Positions 18,943-31,000 of a DNA stretch of 64,000 nt are shown here, piece by piece. Position numbers and translations under genes: made by a program. Every line of letters starts with the position of its first letter. Position 1 is the first letter of the stretch. The DNA is from Halichondria panicea. Taxonomy: Eukaryota; Porifera; Demospongiae; Suberitida; Halichondriidae. Below the pieces are notes generated by a model. The model worked only from the letters and a program-made list of their open reading frames with translations, was not told the origin of the DNA and did no database searches. The stretch spans positions 3,132,963-3,196,962 of the forward strand of contig NC_087382.1 in NCBI RefSeq assembly GCF_963675165.1, written 5' to 3'.

Positions 18943-21900
18943 ATGCTGTCTAGAAGTATTCTCAGCTGGTTAGTGCTACTGAACCTAGCTACTGTTACCA
19001 GGAGTGAGCACTATCACATTGTGCCAGTGGATTCAATCGACTTGTGTGACGGATATGGAAATGGAACTTGTTTCACTCTCGAGCAGCTTGTTCAAACAGA
19101 CCTGTTATCTGGTGGAGACAATCTCACCTTGAGTTTTCTACCTGGAGATCATGTGTTAACTGAGCAGTTACTGATTCATAACTTTTCACATGTGCAAATC
19201 ACCGGCCAGAACACAAGTACAACTGTAGTTGGATTCCATAGCAACGGTGCGATACGTTTTGTTAGTATTACCAAATTGAATATTGAACGCTTGGGTTTCG
19301 TTGGACCAAATGTTGGACCACAAAACTCACATCAAGGTTTGATCATTGATGGTGCCAATGATGTGTACATCAAAGACTGCTACTTTTCGGACTTTGTATT
19401 AGTCAATCAGGCGGAAAACCACCACGTTAAGATTACTAATACTCCAACTGCAACAGTTGAGAGCATTCTCTTTATGAACAACATTGGTCGGGCATTGCAC
19501 GTTGAGGCTGATGATGTGTACATAACAAATAGTGAGTTCACTAGAAACGATGGAGGTGCAGTTTACATTAAATCAAACAACGCACTGATCAACAACACAG
19601 AGTTCAACTATAACAGTGCTGAGAATGGAGGAGCAATAGAAGTGGTATCTGGTACTGTAGTAATCACTTGGTGTAACTTCACAAATAACAAAGCTGTGCA
19701 GTTAGGTGGAGCCATTCATGTTGACTCAGGTAGTGTGTCCATCTCCAACAGTGAGCTGACAAACAACAGTGCTGACTATGGTAGTGGTGGAGCGATTGAT
19801 GTTGTCTCAGGTAGTGTGTCCATCTCCAACAGTGAGCTGACAAACAACAGTGCTAGAGCCTATGGTGGAGCCATTAATGTTACCTCAGGTAGTGTGTCCA
19901 TCTCCAACAGTGAGCTAACAAACAACAGTGCTGACTATAAAGGTGGAGCGATTAGTGTTGGCTCAGGTAGTAGTGTGTCCATCTCCAACAGTGAGCTGAC
20001 AAGCAACAGTGCTGGCTATAAAGGTGGAGCGATTAGTGTTGGCTCAGGTAGTAGTGTGTCCATCTCTAACAGTGAGCTGACAAGCAACAGTGCTGGCTAT
20101 AAAGGTGGAGCGATTAGTGTTGGCTCAGGTAGTAGTGTGTCCATCTCCAACAGTGAGCTGACACACAACAGTGCTGTCTATGATGGTGGAGCGATTGTTG
20201 TTTTCTCAGGTAGTGTGTCCATCTCCAACAGTACGCTGACACACAACAGAGCTAATAGAGGTGGGGTAATTCATGTCTTCCCATCTTCCACCTTGATCAT
20301 CAACAACACTGACATTACTAATAACATGGCCAGTTTGAACATTTCGCAATCAAACGTAACATTCACTGGAATGAATGTTGTCAGTAACAATGGTCGTCCC
20401 ATTTATGCTTTCAATAGTCGAATCGAGTTTAATGGACCAACAACACTGAGTAACAATCATGGTGTGTTTGGTGGAGCTATCAGCGCTGACCAGAGTCAAA
20501 TATTCATTAACACAGAAGGAGTTATCATCACCAACAACACAGCTACCTACGGAGGAGGGATATTTCTGAGAGAGAGTACACTCGTTGTAAATGTGCCAAT
20601 AAAGATCTATCACAACACAGCACAGGATGGTGGAGGGATTTATGCATATTCTAGCAGAGTTGACTTCCAATCAGTGCAGATGGTAGGTGCATACGGTCAG
20701 CGACTTCCTCCAAATAAACAGAGTGAGATTGCTCACAACATTGCTGAGAATGGTGGAGGTATACATGCAGTATCTTCAACTATTAAACTAACTCAATCAC
20801 ATGTCAACATTGACTCAAACACAGCTAACACAAGTGGAGGTGGAGTGTATCTACAGCAAAGTTCGAAACTGTACCTATTTAAAACGAATAAAGAAAGGAC
20901 TCAGGATCGATATGTTAAGTTAATAATTAACAACAACTTGGCTCAGTACGGAGGGGGAATATTTGTGGCAGATAACACACAGAGTGGTGCCTGCAGAGGA
21001 GGGGCCACAGAAGATGATGCAACTCAAACTATTTTTGCTGACTGCTTCATTCAAACAATTAAACTGTATGAGTCCGGCTTGAATGAGTCCCGCTCTGATT
21101 CAAACTATTTCAACACATTCATGACTGACAACACGGCTACGCGGTCAGGAGCAAACATCTACGGAGGTCTGTTGGACAGGTGTACAGTAAGTCAAAATGC
21201 TGAATATGAATCTTCAAACGAATTGGACTACATAAAAAAAACTGTCAAATCCTCCATCGAGCCACTATCAATCTCCTCTAGGCCTGTTCAAGTAATTTTG
21301 TGCAACTATTCACAATATGACTATGGTTCTACAAAAAAAGGACACACATTTACAATCAGTGTTATGGCTGTTGACCAAGTTGGAAATCCAATGAATGCCA
21401 CAATTCGCAGTTCTGTTGTCAGTGAGAGTGGACGTGATCGTTTCAAAGAAGGACAGGCAAAACATGAAATTGGCAATCAGTGCACAGAATTAGAGTACAA
21501 TGTATTCTCACAAGACAACTCCGCTCAAGTAGAACTTTATGCCGAGGGTCCATGCAACAATATGGGAATTTCAAAACAACTTATCAATATTTCTTTTGAA
21601 CTCTGCACATGCCCTAGTGGACTCAAACCAATTCATATTGAGTGCAAGTGTGACTGTGATCCAGATTTGCAACAAGGATATCAGATAACAAACTGTTCTG
21701 AGGAAAATGGGACCATAAAGCTGGAAAGTGATAACAACATATGGATAGAAGTCATAAATACCACCAACAAAACAGGGTATGTCGTTAGCAACTGTACATT
21801 TGACTATTGCGTACAAAAACCATTCAACATTAGTCTAAGCAACCCTGACAAACAGTGTGCCTACAATCGAAGAGGTGTCTTGTGTGGAGAATGTGAACCA

Positions 21901-23373
21901 GGACTCAGTCTTGTGTTGGCTACGTCAAACTGTAAAGAATGCTCTCATCTTTACCTTCTTCTACTAATACCATTTGCGCTGGCTGGCATATTGCTAGTTG
22001 CTTTAATTCTCGTGCTCAACATCACTATAGCAACTGGAAATATTCATGGCCTCATATTTTACGCCAACATAGTAGCTGCTAATAGAGCAATTTTCTTTTC
22101 TAGTTTAAACAACTTTTTAACAGTTTTTGTATCATGGGTGAATCTTGACTTAGGAATCGAGACATGCTTTTACAATGGAATGAACTCTCAGGGAAAAGTG
22201 CTCCTTCAACTTGTCTTTCCCGCTTACTTGTTTCTTCTAATGTTTTTTATTATCATTTTAAGCAAATATTTTGACTTATTTGCAACGCTCCTCTCCAACA
22301 GGAACCCGGTTGCTGCCCTAGGCACACTCGTCCTACTCTCTTACTCCAAACTCTTACGGTTTGTCATTGCTGCATTGCAACACAGGGTCTTGGACTATCC
22401 TGATGGTAAAAGTGATATAGTTTGGTTGTTTGATGGCAATGTACAATATTTCGCTCGCGATCACCTCCCTCGGTTTGTTGCTGCAGCCATAATCCTCTTT
22501 GCCGGTGGATTGTTCACTGTACTGCTCTTCTTTGGACAATGGTTTCCACGCTGTTCCAAGGTTATGATATGGACCAAGAATACAAAGTACACTGGCTTCA
22601 TGGATGCATACCATGCTCCATTCACTCCCAAACATCGCTACTGGGTGGGACTGCTTCTCTTTGCTCTAATTATTCATAATCTAGTAGCTGCCATGGCTCT
22701 CGACACTTACCTCCCTATTCTGTCAGCTGGAGTTCTATCAGTTGGACTGATTGTCTGGAAACTACTAAATAATCGTTTGTACAAAAGTAAGTTTTGTGAT
22801 TCCCTCGAAACTCTCTATCTATTCAATGTTTTTATTCTTTCATTTGGCACCTCTTATGTCAAAGATACAAATAAAGATCAGTCAGCACTAGCCAATACTT
22901 CAATGGCTATATCATTCACCTTATTTGTGACAACACTTTGCTATCACTTTTACCAATTCATACTCAAGAAGAGCAATACATGGCTGAAGATAGAGGACAC
23001 CATAAGAAACTTACGAGCTGGTGCTGCAGACATGAGACTCCGACGAGCTAACAATGCCCGGGAAATGTATCAGCTGGTAGCTGATGAAAATGATGAAGAT
23101 GAATTACTCGAAGCAGTAGACGACTATGAACAAAGAGACACCTTGAACCCACCTTACACTGATGGAGCCGTGGAAGAAGCTGACCCTGATCGCTACATCA
23201 CTCCTCCCATCATCAGACCAGCCACGAGGCCGGACCAGCTGAGACTATCCTACATGGATGAACTAGCCCCCCTCACCACAGAGGACTACAGACCAGCCCC
23301 TCCCCCTCCAAGAGTCAATCATCGTCCTGCTGTTACACACACAGAAATCGGCCCCATACGCAATGAAGTGTGA
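18943..23373 (+). CDS. Array gene 3: beta-helix multi-pass surface protein
   Basis: 1,476 residues, intron-free, with the same domain order as gene 2: signal peptide, helix lead-in, seven SVSISNSELT repeats, divergent helix turns, sandwich segment, Cys-rich stalk, about nine membrane segments and a sorting-motif tail (YQLV, DEDELL, NPPY all present). The QSD of the stalk entry (KPIQSDIEC) is deleted in frame to KPIHIEC. The first two-thirds follow gene 2 closely, but the membrane part (VVLDYPDGKSDIVWLFDG, LSAGVLSVGLIVWKLL) matches genes 1, 4 and 5, so the gene looks like a conversion mosaic. Likely expressed at the cell surface; ligand unknown. Confidence 0.85.
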   Translation: MLSRSILSWLVLLNLATVTRSEHYHIVPVDSIDLCDGYGNGTCFTLEQLVQTDLLSGGDNLTLSFLPGDHVLTEQLLIHNFSHVQITGQNTSTTVVGFHSNGAIRFVSITKLNIERLGFVGPNVGPQNSHQGLIIDGANDVYIKDCYFSDFVLVNQAENHHVKITNTPTATVESILFMNNIGRALHVEADDVYITNSEFTRNDGGAVYIKSNNALINNTEFNYNSAENGGAIEVVSGTVVITWCNFTNNKAVQLGGAIHVDSGSVSISNSELTNNSADYGSGGAIDVVSGSVSISNSELTNNSARAYGGAINVTSGSVSISNSELTNNSADYKGGAISVGSGSSVSISNSELTSNSAGYKGGAISVGSGSSVSISNSELTSNSAGYKGGAISVGSGSSVSISNSELTHNSAVYDGGAIVVFSGSVSISNSTLTHNRANRGGVIHVFPSSTLIINNTDITNNMASLNISQSNVTFTGMNVVSNNGRPIYAFNSRIEFNGPTTLSNNHGVFGGAISADQSQIFINTEGVIITNNTATYGGGIFLRESTLVVNVPIKIYHNTAQDGGGIYAYSSRVDFQSVQMVGAYGQRLPPNKQSEIAHNIAENGGGIHAVSSTIKLTQSHVNIDSNTANTSGGGVYLQQSSKLYLFKTNKERTQDRYVKLIINNNLAQYGGGIFVADNTQSGACRGGATEDDATQTIFADCFIQTIKLYESGLNESRSDSNYFNTFMTDNTATRSGANIYGGLLDRCTVSQNAEYESSNELDYIKKTVKSSIEPLSISSRPVQVILCNYSQYDYGSTKKGHTFTISVMAVDQVGNPMNATIRSSVVSESGRDRFKEGQAKHEIGNQCTELEYNVFSQDNSAQVELYAEGPCNNMGISKQLINISFELCTCPSGLKPIHIECKCDCDPDLQQGYQITNCSEENGTIKLESDNNIWIEVINTTNKTGYVVSNCTFDYCVQKPFNISLSNPDKQCAYNRRGVLCGECEPGLSLVLATSNCKECSHLYLLLLIPFALAGILLVALILVLNITIATGNIHGLIFYANIVAANRAIFFSSLNNFLTVFVSWVNLDLGIETCFYNGMNSQGKVLLQLVFPAYLFLLMFFIIILSKYFDLFATLLSNRNPVAALGTLVLLSYSKLLRFVIAALQHRVLDYPDGKSDIVWLFDGNVQYFARDHLPRFVAAAIILFAGGLFTVLLFFGQWFPRCSKVMIWTKNTKYTGFMDAYHAPFTPKHRYWVGLLLFALIIHNLVAAMALDTYLPILSAGVLSVGLIVWKLLNNRLYKSKFCDSLETLYLFNVFILSFGTSYVKDTNKDQSALANTSMAISFTLFVTTLCYHFYQFILKKSNTWLKIEDTIRNLRAGAADMRLRRANNAREMYQLVADENDEDELLEAVDDYEQRDTLNPPYTDGAVEEADPDRYITPPIIRPATRPDQLRLSYMDELAPLTTEDYRPAPPPPRVNHRPAVTHTEIGPIRNEV
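19717..20260 (+). repeat. 78-81-bp coding repeats in array gene 3
   Basis: Seven units. The residues after GGAI (HVD, DVV, NVT, SVG, SVG, SVG, VVF) and before the next GGAI vary, while SVSISNSELT stays constant down to silent sites. Confidence 0.9.
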
Positions 23374-23654
23374 ACTGTCTTATTTAGCTGAGGTACCTTA
23401 TCATGTAAATAACATTTGTGGGCATTGTTAATTCCAACAGTTACTGTCGTTAGCACTTGTTTATGTCACTATAGTTAAAAGAGAGAAATGTTTTTTTGTA
23501 GATTCTTGTAGATTTATTTTTTGTAGAGATTTAATTGTTGTGGTATATATGGAATCAGAATTGTTTCGATTCACACATAATTATCTACGCTACCAATAGA
23601 TTACATTCATGAGGTCAATTACCAAAGAGTAAAACCATACTATGTAGGTGTATA
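23374..23654. other. 3' flank of array gene 3
   Basis: AT-rich tail as after the other genes, with the GTAGATTCTTGTAGATTTAT motif. No coding signal. Confidence 0.45.
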
Positions 23655-23830
23655 GTTTAAATGAACCTTCCAGAGTTAATTTCTCACCATTGCCTTGTTC
23701 CCTCCAGAATCTCGATCCTTGCCACTGCTCCTTGATAAACTTCTTCATCATCACTTTTCCGTGCTTATAAAGAGTCCATGAAATCTGCTACAATCACACA
23801 GTTTTCATCTGTCAATACTAACAGTATAAT
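23655..23830 (-). pseudogene. PIKfyve large-exon fragment (parent 49,935-50,112)
   Basis: As at 7,082. The piece encoding RRLKT is deleted and an extra T (CCTTGTTCCCTCC) breaks the frame. Confidence 0.75.
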
Positions 23831-23999
23831 TATCAACTCTAAAATAAGTGTTGTCTTAAGAAGTCGACATGCATACAATGGTATACTGCTGTACGTATCT
23901 AATGTTTGTAGGCGCCATGCAGGTCCGGCAGATTAGAGGCAAGTATAACTTCCATGGATTCCGCATGCAATAACAAGTTGAGTGAAGTACATGCATAAC

Positions 24000-24260
24000 A
24001 TGTAATCGTTACAAGCAGTTGTACATTACATGCTTTAGCTGAGCTACAGTACATCACCATGTTGAACACTAAAACAGCAATGTCGGGAGAAGTTACCTCA
24101 GTCATGCAGGAAGAAATCTCATGCAGTTTCAGCACAATTTTCTCTGTGTAGTAATAGTACCTAGTATGTACATGCAACTGAGGCATCGAATTATAAGACA
24201 TGCAAGGGGGAGGAGCTCATGTGAATTATACTGAAAATAATTATTGGTCCCATTGTGCAT
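24000..24260. other. Copy of PIKfyve-NSF intergenic DNA
   Basis: ACAAGCAGTTGTACATTACA and AAGGGGGAGGAGCTCATGTG correspond to parent 57,490-57,510 and 57,647-57,666. The part between has diverged. Confidence 0.55.
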
Positions 24261-24440
24261 GCAGTTAAAAATTTTCAGTAACAAAAGCACTGACAGTACA
24301 TTTATCATTTCAGAAATTAATACCAATCGCAATTAGATAGAGAACATAGTCACAATACAGTGATGCTTTGAGCAATAAAAACAAAATCACGACGGAGACA
24401 TGACACACATAATTATAATAATTTTATAGTTAATACAATG

Positions 24441-25928
24441 CTAGTACTTGACGTCTGCACCCAGCCCTGTCCATTTATCAGGCACTACAGTGAAATATTT
24501 GTCCATTGCCTCGCAGAACCGTTTACGATAGAGTTTAGGGTACACGACGGTTGGTAGCGTCTTCCCAGCCGTCTTCTTGAGGAACATTTCCACCCTCTTA
24601 TCCAGCGTAAAGGTACGGATATAGTCTGTTGGGGAGGGAGAAGGAATAATTATATGATCAGAAAATTAATACACTTGACGCTCACAACTATTAAATTAAT
24701 GAACGGATTGCAACTCGTGATTAAAGTTATAAGACATCTTTAATTCAAAAAGAATATTACAAACACTCTTCATAGCACAATCACAATCAACAAATGTCGA
24801 GAGGAACTGAACGACGTAGCTTGTTGTTTTACAAGCCACACACACTGCCCTGCCCCTCACAAGCTTACCAATAATTCCGACGACAAGTTCTCCTGTGGAG
24901 TCATCGATGCAAGTGAGTAAAGAGTAGTCCATGATGGCATTCTGTGCCAGGAACTCAGTGTCGGCTAGTATGGCCTGCATCAGTACACACTTGGAGTGGG
25001 GGTACACGTACACTGGGTTGCAGCAAATTGCTGGAGGGGGAGAACATGTTATTAATATATTATAGGACTCGGACGCTTTCTATACTCGAGATACTACAGC
25101 AGTGATTTCAGGCTCTATGTATATACTCGAGATATATACTACAGAATCAGGCTTCTAAATCGTGTGCTACTAAATCAGCTGACAGTTAGTTTAAATAAGT
25201 ATCACGTACATTGAAGGTTCTCATCTAACAGTACGTCCCCACTGCTCTCTTTAGACGGATCAATGAATCGACTTCTCATGGAGCCCTTCAAATCGAACAC
25301 CTTGTTGGTGCTGTGCTCGTACAGAAGGTTCTCCATCACTAGAACGTCCAATCGCTTTGAGGAACCGGTACGAGAGTTGCGGAACCCAATACTGTACGCA
25401 CCGAGGATCTTGGCCAAGGTCAAAGGTCGCTAGAAATGTAAAGTACAAAAAAGTTGCAAAATACTTTAAATTGGTAAACACTCAAAGTGGGTATTTTTTT
25501 TGTACGACCTCTTTCCTACATATGTACAGCCAGCACTACAGAATAACTATAAGCTAGGAAAAGTCATGGCATCCAAACAGTTCCATATACATGTGTACCT
25601 TATCTTCCAGAGCCTTTGTGACGTGCTTGAGATAGTGAGGAGCAAAGAGCTCGAATGATGATATCTCTATTGACTTGACCTGCTTCAGAATAAATCTATC
25701 ATCTGGGGAAAAATAAAAGTGGTGTTAAAAATAGTACGACTAAGAGTGGTTAGTATAGTACGTGAGCCGCTGGACAATTGTTGTGCTATAATTATATATA
25801 ACATGCACACAAGCATGCAGCTAACTTTTGTAAGAGTTATGATTATACCTGCTACTTTGCAGAAAGCTGATCTCGACTTTCCTCCTTTAGCATCGTACTT
25901 GATACAACGAGACAGCGAACGAATAAAA
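24441..25928 (-). pseudogene. PIKfyve 3' end, five-exon copy
   Basis: All five last exons are present: 25,849-25,928 (SLSRCIKYDAKGGKSRSAF), 25,599-25,702 (DDRFILKQVKSIE), 25,210-25,429 (AKILGAYSIGFRNS..VFDLKGSMRSRF), 24,869-25,030 (MDYSLLTCIDD) and 24,441-24,625 (ending GLGADVKY, TAG). Exon lengths equal the parent except for an in-frame 3-bp loss (ENLQ for ENYLQ). Splice sites are intact and no stop was seen. It could encode most of a PIP-kinase C-lobe, but the exons for the start of the kinase domain are missing. This is the best-preserved PIKfyve copy in the array and could be transcribed; most likely a recent fragment. Confidence 0.8.
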
Positions 25929-26131
25929 CTAATGGGAACACAATTAAACTAATAAAACAATGCACAGTTTCTGTTAAATCGTTACCATTCCTACACTCAT
26001 GGCATACCAGTAATCAGCAGTGCATGAGCAAGTCTGTACACTGACAATTATATTAATAAAGATTCACACACATGCACACATACATGTACATGCAATAGCC
26101 ACCATAATATTATAGCTAATGGGCCCCACAA

Positions 26132-26529
26132 TAGGCTCTGATAAATTATGCTTTTTTTCACCCATTATTCTATTTTTATCTTCTTGAAAAATATGCCTAT
26201 CATTCTCAAAAAAAATCTGATTATTCTCAGATGTTTCCAAAAAAATATGACATAATAATTATAGACAAAATTAAGACGTAGACATAAACACAGCACACAA
26301 CTGACACATTACATAATCATAATTCTCATTGTTATCTTACTGACTAAACTGGATCCATAATATTCACTTTCGGCATTTTTTTGCAATGAAAACGTTGTTA
26401 CGCAAAACTTAATATACTGATCTTTACCAAAAATAGACATTAATGCCTATTATTCCCTTAGGCACACCTATTATGCTAAAATTATTATGCTAAAACTATT
26501 AAGCTACGAGCATAATTTATCAGGGCCTA
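26132..26529. mobile_element. hAT-like MITE with 8-bp target duplication
   Basis: The left end TAGGCTCTGATAAATTATGC and right end GCATAATTTATCAGGGCCTA are inverted repeats with one mismatch. Both sides carry the perfect 8-bp direct repeat CCCCACAA (26,124-26,131 and 26,530-26,537). 398 bp, no reading frame. The parent DNA near 43,930-43,960 lacks it, so it entered this copy after duplication. An 8-bp duplication is typical of hAT elements, and the TAGG ends are close to the hAT terminal consensus. Confidence 0.85.
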
Positions 26530-26537
26530 CCCCACAA

Positions 26538-26834
26538 ACAAATATACATGTAGGGATAGTCTTAAAGGCTACAGTAACTGCAACTACATGTACTCTGTGT
26601 AGTTAAGGCCTGGGTCAGGCACTGATAAGTTATTCATTACCAACATTTAATGCGGTAGCTAAAGCAGGAAGCGCGAGTTGGACGGGAAACTACAGTCTCA
26701 TTTGGAGTGGCCTTAGATCTCTCTAGACTTGCAAGGGGGAGGGGCTCATCAGTGTAACATGTGAATGAGAGTGGTGTACATCTTTGTGATGTCTGAAAAT
26801 GGTCAGCACTATAATAAACAGAGACAGATCTCTA
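26538..26834. other. Spacer with an intergenic-copy remnant
   Basis: Starts with DNA like the intron near 43,955-43,985 (AGGGATAGTC), and contains CTTGCAAGGGGGAGGGGCTC (intergenic parent near 57,645). No coding signal. Confidence 0.4.
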
Positions 26835-27083
26835 ATAGGCAAGTATTTATTTACTGTACTGTATGTTCAATGTTGTGTTGTGTGTACATGTACATTACCT
26901 GTGTAGCCATTGTGCATGCAGTATATGTATTAATATTATGTCCATAATTGTATGTACTGTAATACTTGTTTAGTAGGTTACACTATAATTATAATTATGC
27001 TCGTCCGGACACTGCAGGGAGATAGTTATGATGTGGACATGATCGTAAGGAGGTTAGAAATTGAAGGACACCTCACCAACTAA
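26835..27083 (+). pseudogene. NSF last-exon fragment
   Basis: Begins inside the last NSF intron (GCAAGTATTTATTTACTGT) and includes the whole last exon (27,018-27,083; GDSYDV..EGHLTN, TAA). It is followed by the NSF 3' flank. Lies upstream of array gene 4. Confidence 0.85.
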
Positions 27084-27397
27084 ACTATTGATAGCATTAA
27101 TTGCTGCCACTTTCTAAGACATCTCTGAATATTTTATTTTAGTTTTGCGTTCTATACATTTTAGCTGGATTTCCTATAATTATTATTGTTATTTACGCAC
27201 GTGTAAATGAACACTGAGTGATTTATGGGTGTGGTTACAATTTTATAAAAGGTGTGGTTTTATCACATTGTATTAAAGTGCATTGGATTGGTATTGAAAT
27301 AACGACAAAATCAGTTAAACACTGCATGAGCTCACTGTAATTAAACGCATATAATTAGAATACATGGATGCATGATCATGATTTGATTCCTTATATA

Positions 27398-27494
27398 GAG
27401 TTGGCATTATGGTCGTCAATGGTGTGAGCGACTGGTTCCATGCAGCCTGCACCGCTCCAGATTCTGTCCAATACAATAGAACACACCCTCCACT
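27398..27494 (-). pseudogene. PIKfyve exon fragment (parent 47,727-47,823)
   Basis: VEGVFYCIGQ-type copy, again 3' of an NSF fragment, followed by a G-run. Same structure as at 522, 2,189 and 63,488. Confidence 0.75.
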
Positions 27495-27794
27495 CTGGGG
27501 GGGGGGGGGGGTATAACATGTTCAATGCATGCATTTAATTAGGGATCATTTAATTTCCAATGATACCTGGACATCTAAAAGGTGGCCACCCAGGAGGAGA
27601 AAGCTAACACAATCGTGTGATTATTTGTGTGCTTGAGTGGGTTTGTCTGACAGAATGTGTACATCACCACAATCAATTTGTGTATAGGAAGCTAAGCCCA
27701 CACAGAGGAAGCTAAGCCTACACCACATATGCATGCTTGGTCAGTGACTCATTACTGTCTAATGAGGATCTAGCCACACCAATTTTAGCTTCAA

Positions 27795-28004
27795 ATCTAG
27801 CAAAAGTAGTGAAACAGGAAAAAGTGCAGCATCCATTAAACAGTGAGTTTAACATAGATATAACAGAGAAATATTTCTACTCTCTATTTTCTTCGGTTTT
27901 ACATTATTATTGCAGTTACTATGGCATGCATTGTACCACCATTCTTGGAGCAATATAATCATTAACATGCTAACAACAATCATCCTCATACATGCACCTC
28001 AGAT
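27795..28004 (+). promoter_or_regulatory. Upstream region of array gene 4 (class A)
   Basis: Near-identical to 3,922-4,129 before gene 1 (AAGTAGTGAAACAGGAAAAA, TTGCAGTTACTATGGCATGC). Distinct from class B except for the first block and the CTCAGATATG start context. Confidence 0.5.
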
Positions 28005-31000
28005 ATGCTGTCTAGAAGTATTCTCAGCTGGTTAGTGCTATTGACCCTAGCTACTGTTACCAGGAGTGAGCACTATCACATTGTGCCAGTGAATTCAACT
28101 TACTTGTATCATGAATATCGAAATGGAACTTGTTTCACTCTCGAGCAGCTTGTTCAAACAGACTTGTTATCTGATGGAGACAATCTCACCTTGAGCTTTC
28201 TACCTGGAGATCATGTGTTAACTGAGCAGCTATTGATTCGTAACTTTTCACATGTGCAAATCACCGGCCAGAACACAAGTACAACTGTAGTTGGATTCCA
28301 TAGCAACGGTGCGGTACGTTTTGTTAATATTACCAAATTGAATATTGAACACTTGGGTTTTATTGAAGCGAATGTTGAACCACAGAACTCACATCAAGGT
28401 TTGATCATTAATGGTGCCAATGAGGTGTACATCAAAGACTGCTACTTTTCAGACTTTGTATTACTCAATCAAGCGGAAAACCACCTCGTTAAGATTACTA
28501 ATACTCAAACTGCAACAATTGAGAGCACTCTCTTTATGAACAACACTGGTCGAGCACTGCACATTGAGGCTGATGATGTGTACATAACAAATAGTGTGTT
28601 CACTAGAAATGATGGAGGTGCAGTTTACATTCAATCAAGCAACGCACTGATCAACAACACAGAGCTCAACTATAACAGTGCTGGGAGGGGAGGAGCAGTA
28701 GAAGTGGTATCTAGTACTGTAGTGATCACTCGGTGTAACTTCACAAATAACAAAGCTTCTCAGAATGGTGGAGCGATTCATGTTGGCTCAGGCAGTGTGT
28801 CCATCTCCAACAGTGAGCTGACAAACAACAGTGCTGACTATCATGGTGGAGCGATTTATGTTGACTCAGGCAGTGTGTCCATCTCCAACAGTGAGCTAAC
28901 AAACAACAGTGCTAACGATGGTGGAGCGATTGTTGTTGGCTCAGGCAGTGTGTCCATCTCCAACAGTGAGCTGACAAACAACAGAGGTGATGACACTGGT
29001 GGAGCGATTAGTGTTTGCTCAGGCAGTGTGTCCATCTCCAACAGTGAGCTGACAAACAACAGAGTTGACTATTATGGTGGAGCGATTTATGTTTACTCAG
29101 GCAGTGTGTCCATCTCCAACAGTGAGCTGACAAACAACAGAGCTGACTCTGATGGTGGAGCGATTTATGTTGACTCAGGCAGTGTGTCCATCTCCAACAG
29201 TGAGCTGACAAACAACAGTGCTGACTATTATGGTGGAGCGATTTATGTTTACTCAGGTAATGTGTTTATCTCCAACAGTGAGCTGACACACAACAGTGCT
29301 AAATATGGTGGAGCGATTCTTGTTCGCTCAGGTAGTAGTGTGTCCATCTCCAACAGTGAGCTGACACACAACAAAGCTGACTCTGATGGAGCGATTAGTG
29401 TTTACTCAGGCAGTAGTATGTCCATCTCCAACAGTACGCTGACACACAACTTTGCTAAAGAGGGAGGGGTATTTAATGTCTTCCAATCTTCCACCTTGCT
29501 CATCCATAACACTAACATTACTAATAACATGGCCAGTTTGAACATTTCACAATCAAACGTAACATTCACTGGAATGGATATTGTCAGTAACAATGGTCGT
29601 CCCATTTATGCTTTCAATAGTCGAATCGAGTTTAATGGACCTACAACACTGAGTAACAATCATGGTGTGTTTGGTGGAGCCATCAGCGCTGACCAGAGTC
29701 AAATATTCATTAACACAGAAGGAGTTATCATCACCAACAACACAGCTACCTCTGGAGGAGGGATATTTCTGAGAGAGAGTATACTCGTTGTAAATGTGCC
29801 AATAAAGATCTATCACAACACAGCACAGGATGGTGGGGGGATTTATGCATATTCTAGCAGAGTTGACTTCCAATCAGTGCAGATAGTAGGTGCATACGGT
29901 CAGCGACTTCCTCCAAATAAACAGAGTGAGATTGCTCACAACATTGCTGAGAATGGTGGAGGTATACATGCAGTATCTTCAAGTATTAAACTAACTCATT
30001 CGTACGTCAACATTGACTCAAACACAGCTAACACAAGTGGAGGTGGAGTGTATCTACAGCAAAGTTCAAAACTGTACCTATTTAAAAGGGATGAAGAATA
30101 TAGGACTCATGATCGATATTATGTCAAGTTAATGATTAACAACAACTTGGCTCAGTACGGAGGGGGGATATTTGTGGCAGATAACACCCAGAGGGGTGCG
30201 TGTGGAGGAGGATTCACAGAAGATGATGCAACTCACTCTATTTTTGCTGGCTGCTTCATTCAAACAATTAAACTGTATGAGTTCGGCTATTCTGATCCAA
30301 ACTATTTTAACACATTCATGACTAACAACATGGCTACCCAGTCAGGAGTGGATATCTACGGAGGTCTGTTGGACAGGTGTACAATAAGTCAAAGTGCTGA
30401 ATATCAAATTTCTTCAAATGGATCTATATTAGACTACATAAATAACATCGTAAATTCCTCCACCGAATTATCAATCTCCTCTAGGCCTGTTCAGGTAATT
30501 TTTTGCAAAAATAACTACAGTATTATTTCTACAAGAAAGGGACACACATTTAGAATCAGTGTTATGGCTGTTGACCAAGTTGGAAATCCAATAAATGCCA
30601 CAATTCGCAGTTCTGTTGTCACTACAAGTCGAGTTGGTCGTCTTAAAGAAGGACAGGCTGAACAGAAAGTTGGAAATCAGTGCAAAGAATTAGAGTACAA
30701 TGTATTCTCACAAGACAGCTCTGCTCAAGTGGAACTCTATGCCGAGGGTCCATGCAACAATATGGGAATTTCAAAACAACTTATCAATATATCTTTTGAA
30801 CTCTGCACATGCCCTATTGGACTTCAACCAATTCAGTCCGATATTGAGTGCAAGTGTGACTGTGATCCAGACTTGCAACTAGGATATCAGATAACAAATT
30901 GTTTTGAGGAAAAAGAGACTATAACACTGGAAAGAAATAACAACACATGGATAGAAGTCATAAATACTACCAATAAAACAGGGTATGTTGTTAGCAGCTG

